In this document: positions 46,201 to 51,262 of the stretch, piece after piece
Layout of the letters: every line of letters begins with the position of its first letter
Numbering within the stretch: the first letter of the stretch is position 1
Assembly: GCA_903840265.1 (NCBI GenBank)
Contig: CAIMFH010000040.1
Coordinates: 1-51,262 of the forward strand
Source of the DNA: an uncultured Schlesneria sp.
Lineage (GTDB): Bacteria; Planctomycetota; Planctomycetia; Planctomycetales; Planctomycetaceae
DNA length: 51,262 nt
Direction: 5' to 3'
The notes under the pieces: generated by a model
Databases searched by the model: none
What the model was told of the DNA's origin: nothing
Seen by the model: the letters and a program-made list of their open reading frames with translations, nothing else
Position numbers and translations under genes: made by a program

Positions 46201-46408
46201 GCTGGAGGACGAAACCGGCACAGCGAATCTGGTGGTTCACGTGAATACATGGGAACGATTTCGCAAGATTGCTCGCGGTGCCACAGCCATAATTGCCCAT
46301 GGCATTCTGCAACAGCAACATGGAACGATCCATCTGGTTGTAGACCGGATGGAAGATTTAACCCCGCTGCTCGGCGAAGTCGGCAATAAGTCGCGCGACT
46401 TTCACTAA
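43238..46408 (+). CDS. dnaE2: Error-prone DNA polymerase III alpha subunit DnaE2
   Basis: A 1056-residue C-family polymerase of the DnaE2 length class. It begins with a PHP domain ([20 protein letters not shown] and [16 protein letters not shown]), then the palm with catalytic Asp residues in [14 protein letters not shown], the [13 protein letters not shown] block, fingers ([47 protein letters not shown]), the [13 protein letters not shown] block, and a C-terminal OB fold ([35 protein letters not shown]). It performs damage-induced error-prone synthesis with ImuB. Last gene of the SOS cassette. About 120 bases separate it from the convergent ThuA gene. Confidence 0.97.
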   Translation: [1056 protein letters not shown]

Positions 46409-46482
46409 AGAACTCAAGCTCCGCCGTAGCTGCGTTCGCCAAGAACGCGGGCCGCCGAAGCCGCCAACGATAACTTCACCAG

Positions 46483-46509
46483 TGCGGACGGCGATGACTA
46501 CCGCCCGCA
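46483..46509. terminator. Possible convergent terminator hairpin
   Basis: TGCGGACGG (46483-46491) and CCGCCCGCA (46501-46509) form an imperfect GC-rich stem with one mismatch around a 9-base loop, between the convergent dnaE2 and ThuA genes. There is no U-run on either side, so the assignment is weak. Confidence 0.3.
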
Positions 46510-46527
46510 CGGCATCTAACAAACCAA

Positions 46528-47439
46528 CTACTTCGCCGCGTCATCCGACAGTGTCGTCGTCGCAGTCGGGAATTTCTCAGGAACAGGGATCGTCACCTTG
46601 CCCGTCGCAACCCATTCCGTGCCGCGATCGATGATTGTCTGGAATCCGACACATTTCATCGAATAGTCCGCGTGGCCCATCACGTTGGTGAAGACTTTTC
46701 CCTTTCCATAGGGAATCCACCAAACCATTGGTTCATTGGCTTCCGTTCCCCCTACCCCTTTCGCCGCGAAGGCGGTCGCCAGTACGTGCATGTTGGCGGC
46801 TGGACCGCGTTGACCGTGATACAACTCATCCTTCACGTGCATCCATTCGGCGGGAATTCCCTTCATGACCGGGTGTTCGCGGTCTCGAACGACGATCGCG
46901 AAATCGTGCTGAGCCCCGTGACCAGCGCCAGGCCCCTCGCCTTTCGCCGTCTCAACAACCTTGCCATCGTTATCGACGGTCACTCGCGGGCCGAAATCGG
47001 CCCCCCGCCAGCCGAGACCGATCATTTTGTTGTATTCTGGCCATTCCGTAAATGCGTTGTTCGCCGCATGCACGATGACCAGACCACCGCCATTAGAGAC
47101 GTAGCTTTCCAGATCGCGTTGAACAGGTTCCGGCCAAAGTTCGCCATTGTAGTTGCTCACCACGGCACCGTAGTCAGTAAACTTGGGACGGAAGCTGTTC
47201 CAAGCCTCTTTGGGCTGGCCGTTCGGTGGACTGGTCACCACATCTACTGTGAATCGTCCGGTCTTCAGCAAGAAGTCCTTCAGGATCGGTGTCGTGCTTT
47301 TCCAGTTGTGATTGTTCTGGCCATCGACAATCAACACTCGGATCGGCTCCGCAGCCTGTACTGAAGCGACAAGTAGCGATCCCACGATGGCCGCCTGCAG
47401 AAGACCGTTCATGACTCTGAATCCAAGCCGTCCATTCAT
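46528..47439 (-). CDS. Secreted ThuA domain protein
   Basis: A 303-residue protein with a signal peptide (MNGLLQAAIVGSLLVASVQA, starting nine residues after the first Met). The ThuA fold is class I glutamine amidotransferase-like: RVLIVDGQNNHNWKSTTPIL, then DYGAVVSNYNGELWP, GGGLVIVHAANNAF and MVWWIPYGKGKVFTNVMGHADYS. ThuA domains occur in sugar-degradation loci of planctomycetes. Catalysis is not established. GGAGCAGG precedes the ATG. It is divergent from csrA. Confidence 0.92.
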   Translation of the reverse strand: MNGRLGFRVMNGLLQAAIVGSLLVASVQAAEPIRVLIVDGQNNHNWKSTTPILKDFLLKTGRFTVDVVTSPPNGQPKEAWNSFRPKFTDYGAVVSNYNGELWPEPVQRDLESYVSNGGGLVIVHAANNAFTEWPEYNKMIGLGWRGADFGPRVTVDNDGKVVETAKGEGPGAGHGAQHDFAIVVRDREHPVMKGIPAEWMHVKDELYHGQRGPAANMHVLATAFAAKGVGGTEANEPMVWWIPYGKGKVFTNVMGHADYSMKCVGFQTIIDRGTEWVATGKVTIPVPEKFPTATTTLSDDAAK

Positions 47440-47897
47440 TGATACCTGCTCCCGGTCGTGATTATGGATGTGGCAGTCGCGACGCAGCGACTGCCAGCAT
47501 GATCGTTATAACTTGTCCGGCAGGACCATGCACCGCTCGCGGACTATTCGTTACCAACGGACAAGTCCAACACCCATTTCGGAACGAAGTCGAATTTCCG
47601 TCTATCGCGTTGCCAAGGCGTGGTGGACTATGACGATTCATAAGTTGTTCAGATCAAACAATGAAACTGATTGAGATCAACGCAATCCGCGACATGTTCG
47701 GCCAGACGGGGGACGAACCGGAAGCGGAAAGGTTGTGACTCGCCCTGAGCGACTTGGACCGATCACACAATGTGAAGTCCAACAAAATCGAGTCAACCGT
47801 GTGCTGCTGTGTGAGGAAATCTGGAGAGACTGCCACCTGGGAGATCCGCCGGGGCGTCAGAGCAACGCTGCCGGCGTTGGATTAAGGAGACAACCAA
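47440..47897. promoter_or_regulatory. ThuA-csrA divergent region with csrA leader
   Basis: About 460 bases. The last 80 bases before csrA carry GGA motifs at 47815, 47823, 47840, 47879 and 47886, the last inside the ribosome binding site, and a hairpin CGCCGG/CCGGCG with inner GCGT/ACGC pairs (47847-47876). This layout fits CsrA binding to its own leader. The remainder of the region shows no supported gene. Confidence 0.5.
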
Positions 47898-48107
47898 ATG
47901 CTCGTACTATCCCGCCAACGCGATGAAAGCATTTTCATCGGCGACAACATCAAGATCACCGTCGTCGACATTCGTGGCGACAAAGTTCGGCTGGGCATCG
48001 AAGCTCCCACCGAAATTCCAGTTCATCGTCAAGAAGTTTATGAAGCGATTCAGCGTGAACATCAACGTGGCGCGGTGCCCATCAAGTCTGAGAGCACCAT
48101 CAAGTAG
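47898..48107 (+). CDS. csrA: Carbon storage regulator CsrA
   Basis: A 69-residue RNA-binding regulator. It begins MLVLSRQRDESIFIGDNIKITVVDIRG (key residues MLVLSR with Arg6 and the RxxES block), continues KVRLGIEAP, and ends with the VHRQEVYEAIQRE helix typical of the family, including the conserved Arg of the RNA-binding surface. CsrA dimers bind GGA loops in mRNA leaders to block or stabilise translation. AAGGAG lies 8 bases before the ATG. It appears monocistronic, followed by a strong terminator. Its leader has several GGA motifs. Confidence 0.96.
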   Translation: MLVLSRQRDESIFIGDNIKITVVDIRGDKVRLGIEAPTEIPVHRQEVYEAIQREHQRGAVPIKSESTIK

Positions 48108-48207
48108 GTTGCAGGCAACCTGCTTCACACCGCCAGCTATTCGCTAACGAGCCCCGCGACTTCGCATCGTTTGCTTCGATGACAGTGATTACAATCGCGA
48201 ATGCTAC

Positions 48208-48241
48208 CGAGCCGGACCCTTGTCCGGCTCGTTATGTTTTT
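48208..48241 (+). terminator. Intrinsic terminator downstream of csrA
   Basis: CGAGCCGGAC (48208-48217) pairs with GTCCGGCTCG (48222-48231) across a 4-base loop, a perfect 10-bp stem, followed by TTATGTTTTT on the plus strand. It lies 101 bases past the csrA stop codon. A smaller hairpin AGGTTG-CAGG-CAACCT overlaps the csrA stop region at 48106-48121. Confidence 0.85.
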
Positions 48242-48352
48242 AGCGGCCATGTCACGATGCCTCAATGGCAGCATGTTGACGCATTTTCAAAAATGTCTGC
48301 CCTTCCGTTGGCTGCATCGGGCATTCGAAGACTCGCAGAGGCGGCGCACCTC

Positions 48353-49384
48353 TCAACGGTTCGATTTTAGAAACTTCGTTGTGAAGGCCTCTTCCGCTTT
48401 CACCGTATCAGCCTTGAGCGAACCGATTTCGACCATCTGATCGGCCAACGTCTGCCAACGCTCGGCTGTCATCTCGCCAAATCGCTCGGTAGGAAAATGC
48501 TTCGGTAGACAAAGCGGCTTCAATTCCGCAGCGCCGAACTCCAACACATCCAATCCCATCTCTCGATTTTGTTCATGAATGTATTTGTTGGTGGCATCGG
48601 GCTCGGCCAGATACTTCTGCCATCCGCGAATCGAGGCCCGTGTCATTTTCTCAACCAGTTCCGGCTGCTTGTCGATCATTTCCCGCTGCGCGATCAACAG
48701 GCTGGTGTAAGTGTTGAATCCCAGTTCGGACAGCATCAGGCACAAGGGGTCGCCCTCCTTCTGCTGGGCGAGAAACGGTTCGCTAAAGCTGTACGCTTGC
48801 TGACCATAGTCAGAATTCTCCAGGAACTGAGCGACGTTGCCCGGATATTTCACGATCTGAACATCGGCCAGATTGACTCGCTTTTTCAAGAACTGAGCGA
48901 ACGGCTGATCTGAGTTGATCCCCAAAGTGAAGGGGCGTTTTGACGCCAGGTCTTCGAGCTTCGTCAGCCCACTGCTCTGATGCACCATGATGCAACGCGG
49001 GCTGTCTTGAATTGGCCCCATCACCGCCACGGCATCTGCCTGCTGAGCGCGCCAAACGAGAAGCTTATCCGCGTTATCAACACCAAAATTGACGACGCCA
49101 CTCGCCACATCGGCGATCACTCGAACGCCGGGGCCTCCCGGCCGAATCGTCACCTTCAGTCCCTCTGATTCGTAGTAGCCATGAACTAGTGCGGCGTAAA
49201 ACCCTCCGTGCTCTGCTTCAGGAAACCAATTGAGGGCAAGGGTGATGTCAGTCGGCTTGCTCAACTCGCTCGTCGAAGAACTACTAGACGAAGGAACCGA
49301 AGTTGATGCGGCCTGCTGACAACCAGCAAGCGCCATCATCAGGCAAATCCCAATCGAAAGTCGCGGGTGACAGACATGATGCAT
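48353..49384 (-). CDS. NMT1/THI5-like ABC substrate-binding lipoprotein
   Basis: A 343-residue periplasmic binding lipoprotein. The leader ends in the lipobox MALAGC (Cys22). A Ser/Thr linker follows, then ITLALNWFPEAEHGGFYAALVHGYYESEGLKV (key block LNWFPEAEHGGFYAA), the signature of NMT1/THI5-like proteins that bind pyrimidine/thiamine precursors, sulfonates or similar. VNFGVDNADKLL and SFSEPFLAQQKEG are further family blocks. AGGAA precedes the ATG. No permease or ATPase gene is near it, so its transporter partner lies elsewhere or is missing. Ligand unknown. Confidence 0.92.
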   Translation of the reverse strand: MHHVCHPRLSIGICLMMALAGCQQAASTSVPSSSSSSTSELSKPTDITLALNWFPEAEHGGFYAALVHGYYESEGLKVTIRPGGPGVRVIADVASGVVNFGVDNADKLLVWRAQQADAVAVMGPIQDSPRCIMVHQSSGLTKLEDLASKRPFTLGINSDQPFAQFLKKRVNLADVQIVKYPGNVAQFLENSDYGQQAYSFSEPFLAQQKEGDPLCLMLSELGFNTYTSLLIAQREMIDKQPELVEKMTRASIRGWQKYLAEPDATNKYIHEQNREMGLDVLEFGAAELKPLCLPKHFPTERFGEMTAERWQTLADQMVEIGSLKADTVKAEEAFTTKFLKSNR

Positions 49385-49606
49385 AGGGCGAGTTCCTGCA
49401 AACGGGTTAGTACTCGAACATCAGATTACGTCAGCCGTTTAGCGGCGCGAAGTCGGCAGCCATTATTCCTCGACAAACCGTTGTGCCCGATCGCCGACGA
49501 GAACCAACGCTCGATCTGTCATTGCTACCTCTCCCGATCCCATCTCGGTAGAACTAATGCTGTGAAATGGGCGATTCATTAACTTGAAACTCACGAGGGT
49601 TGTCGA

Positions 49607-50341
49607 ATGAACAGTTCTTTACGCGGCGCGGTCGTCCGAATCAGTGGATGTTTTCTATTGTCGCTGGGAGCTGTCAGCGCTCAAGATTCAATTGATTTAC
49701 CGAAGGCCACGATCGATGGGACCGGACTCGGATGGCGCGAACTTGGCGAGGCCGACTTCGTTAACGTCAACACCGACGCTGATACCTGGACTTGGAAAGA
49801 CGGAATCGTTCACTGCACGGGCAAGCCTGTCGGCGTGACACGATCTCAGAATAAGATCACGAATTTTGAACTTGTCGCCACGTGGCGACATCTGAAATCC
49901 GGTGGCAATTCGGGTATCTTCGTCTGGGCCACTGAAGAGGCGCTGACAGATTTGAAACCGAACAGCTTGCCGCCGGGGGGTATCGAAGTTCAGGTTTTGG
50001 ATCACGGTTATGCCGAGCAATATGAAAAGTCGACTGGCAAGAAGCCCGACTGGTTCACGACCAACGGCGATGTCTTTCCCGTTGGGAAGTCTAAAATGAC
50101 GCCGTTTCCGCCCGTCGCGCCCGCCGGCTCACGCAGCTTTCCTCGCAAGAACCTGAGCAAAGGTGTGGGCGAATGGAACCACTACTACGTCCGCGCTATC
50201 AACGCCGAAGTTCGACTGTGGGTAAATGGCGAAGAGGTGTCTGGCGGTACCAAATGCGAGCCGAGCACCGGATACTTATGCTTGGAGTCCGAAGGTGCTC
50301 CCGTCGAATTCAAGAATTTACGGATCAGGGAATTGCCGTAA
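49607..50341 (+). CDS. Secreted DUF1080 (3-keto-disaccharide hydrolase-like) protein
   Basis: A 244-residue protein with a signal peptide (MNSSLRGAVVRISGCFLLSLGAVSA). The DUF1080 jelly-roll shows WTWKDGIVHCTGKPVG, NFELVATWRHLKSGGNSGIFVW, GGIEVQVLDHGY, EWNHYYVRAINAEVRLWVNGEEV and a final CLESEGAPVEFKNLRIREL. Members of the family hydrolyse 3-keto-disaccharides or bind glycans; the family is greatly expanded in planctomycetes. GAGGG lies 7 bases before the ATG. Followed by a convergent hairpin that serves mainly the opposite-strand gene. Confidence 0.94.
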   Translation: MNSSLRGAVVRISGCFLLSLGAVSAQDSIDLPKATIDGTGLGWRELGEADFVNVNTDADTWTWKDGIVHCTGKPVGVTRSQNKITNFELVATWRHLKSGGNSGIFVWATEEALTDLKPNSLPPGGIEVQVLDHGYAEQYEKSTGKKPDWFTTNGDVFPVGKSKMTPFPPVAPAGSRSFPRKNLSKGVGEWNHYYVRAINAEVRLWVNGEEVSGGTKCEPSTGYLCLESEGAPVEFKNLRIRELP

Positions 50342-50366
50342 CATATAGAGTTTGACCACGCGCTAA

Positions 50367-50400
50367 CAAAAAAAAACCCGGCACGATTTTCGTGCCGGGT
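50367..50400 (-). terminator. Intrinsic terminator of the BBP7-like gene
   Basis: ACCCGGCACGA (50376-50386) pairs with TCGTGCCGGGT (50390-50400) across a TTT loop, a perfect 11-bp stem. A run of nine A at 50368-50376 becomes a U tail on the minus strand, so it terminates the minus-strand gene ending at 50438. The plus strand has no U-run after the stem. Confidence 0.93.
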
Positions 50401-50437
50401 GTCTGCTAATGTGATGGTGCCGCCAGTATCGCTGCGG

Positions 50438-51262
50438 TTAGTATTCCCAGCTCATACCGAAACTGTAGTTGCTGGTGATGAATGATCCTCGCTTGTCGTT
50501 AAGCAGCGGGCTGATTGGGTACGCCTGCCAATTAATGTCTTGCGAGGGCCGATAGACGTTGCCGACCACGATCACGGTATATCCGGCCTGGAAGTCGGCG
50601 GCACTGAGCACCTTGGACTTCTTCAGCACTGGAACATACTGGAACAGCTTAGCCTTCCCGAAGATCGACTGCTCAAACAGGGGTGACAAGGCGGTTGTGG
50701 AATCCTCATGTGCAAATCGCGTCGCTGCAGCGTTGTTTCGCGGCATAACCGTCGGGTCGGTGATCGTTCCTGTTGGCTTGGCGTAGTACGCATCACCGAT
50801 GTTGTAACCGCTCAGATTTCGTGACGAGTAGTTGACCAGCAGGCCGAGTTTCGAAGTCGTCCAGATCTTGAACTTGTCGCGTCCGATGTCGAACCGGAAG
50901 CCCGCTTCAGGACCGGCAAGCTGAGTCGTCACAGACGAACTGAGCAGAGACTGCATGATATTTAAGGCAACCAGTGGTTCCAAAGTGACTGGACTCAGGA
51001 AACCATTGCCTGTGGTCGTAACACCGGTACCGGTCCCTGTGCCTCCCCCACCACTGGTAGGAACACTCAGCGTGTATCCCAACCCGCTGTCGGCACCGTC
51101 GAACTGAAACGTTTCACGGATCGCCATGTAACGTGCACCGTAGGCGGCACGCATCATGAAGGCAGGTTTGTCGATGATTGGAGTTGTGAACCAGTCCAGG
51201 TTTGCCCCGCCCGACCGTGTCGTATACTGCAGTCGATAGTACATATCGAAAGGCTGCACCAC
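50438..51262 (-). CDS. BBP7-like outer-membrane beta-barrel protein, N-terminus outside window
   Basis: The C-terminal 274 residues of a protein that continues past the window edge. The sequence alternates hydrophobic and polar strands and includes MRAAYGARYMAIRETFQFDG, LAGPEAGFRFDIGRDKFKIWTTSKLGLLVNYSSRNL (key block GPEAGFRFDIGRDKF) and the terminal SNYSFGMSWEY, ending in an aromatic residue as outer-membrane barrels do. The pattern fits the planctomycete BBP7 family. A Gly/Thr-rich loop (GGGGTGTGTG) lies near residue 75 of the visible part. The GTG at the edge is only the first codon visible, not a start. The role is probably a porin-like or structural outer-membrane protein. Confidence 0.85.
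   Translation of the reverse strand: MVQPFDMYYRLQYTTRSGGANLDWFTTPIIDKPAFMMRAAYGARYMAIRETFQFDGADSGLGYTLSVPTSGGGGTGTGTGVTTTGNGFLSPVTLEPLVALNIMQSLLSSSVTTQLAGPEAGFRFDIGRDKFKIWTTSKLGLLVNYSSRNLSGYNIGDAYYAKPTGTITDPTVMPRNNAAATRFAHEDSTTALSPLFEQSIFGKAKLFQYVPVLKKSKVLSAADFQAGYTVIVVGNVYRPSQDINWQAYPISPLLNDKRGSFITSNYSFGMSWEY

Noticed and set aside
47440-47700. Small plus-strand frames between the ThuA gene and csrA
   Set aside because: Short, basic and without ribosome binding sites or motifs; more likely chance frames.

Overview
This window is a piece of chromosome from a planctomycete, probably a Planctomycetaceae/Schlesneria-like lineage; the genus is inference. The diagnostic families are a PVC-type membrane dehydrogenase and heme-binding (CxxCH) pair, a DUF1800/DUF1501 pair, a DUF1559 prepilin-like protein, ThuA and DUF1080 (3-keto-disaccharide hydrolase) proteins, and a BBP7-like outer-membrane barrel. 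There is no tRNA, rRNA, CRISPR array or recognisable insertion sequence. Gene density is ordinary except for one gene-poor, repeat-rich stretch at about 6.0-7.2 kb.

Layout. 0-1.3 kb: tail of a hybrid histidine kinase and a stand-alone receiver protein. 1.3-6.0 kb (minus strand): an SGNH + PVC dehydrogenase + HEAT protein followed by a HEAT + c-type heme protein, which look like two halves of a normally fused enzyme. 6.0-7.2 kb: non-coding DNA with helically phased TGNCA decamers, a large imperfect palindrome and hairpins. 7.2-11.65 kb: operon of a secreted DUF3352-like protein, DUF1800 and a Tat-exported DUF1501. 11.65-14.3 kb (minus): S1/P1 nuclease, TPR lipoprotein, DUF1559 protein. 14.8-16.2 kb: a small DUF6941-like protein and a zinc-ribbon membrane protein. 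16.4-24.1 kb: methyl-cycle region (ahcY divergent from metF and metH), a His-rich lipoprotein and a CbiX-type chelatase. 24.3-32.5 kb: a five-gene ABC export cluster with one ATPase, three two-fold-repeat permeases and a membrane-anchored periplasmic protein. 32.6-35.75 kb (minus): bestrophin, a secreted HELEH protein, and a UvrC lacking the C-terminal HhH region. 35.8-39.9 kb: a secreted beta-propeller glycosidase-like protein, a Gly/Tyr-rich secreted protein, an ECF sigma/anti-sigma pair, and an SDR.

40.1-46.4 kb: the SOS mutagenesis cassette lexA-imuA-imuB-dnaE2. In front of lexA lies a perfect 20-bp palindrome, almost equidistant (28 and 29 bp) from lexA and from a divergent small ORF with its own ribosome binding site. 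This is the best candidate for an undescribed regulatory unit. Beside it, overlapping the small ORF, is a very long hairpin. 46.5-51.3 kb: ThuA protein, csrA with a GGA-rich leader and a strong terminator, an orphan NMT1/THI5-type binding lipoprotein, a DUF1080 protein, and the C-terminal part of a BBP7-like porin with a clear intrinsic terminator.

Functional links. AhcY, MetF and MetH form the methionine/SAM cycle. CbiX nearby could serve corrinoid supply for the B12-dependent MetH. LexA most likely represses ImuA-ImuB-DnaE2 translesion synthesis. The ABC cluster looks like one co-transcribed export or envelope machine. All functional calls come from reading motifs and context; no database search was run.
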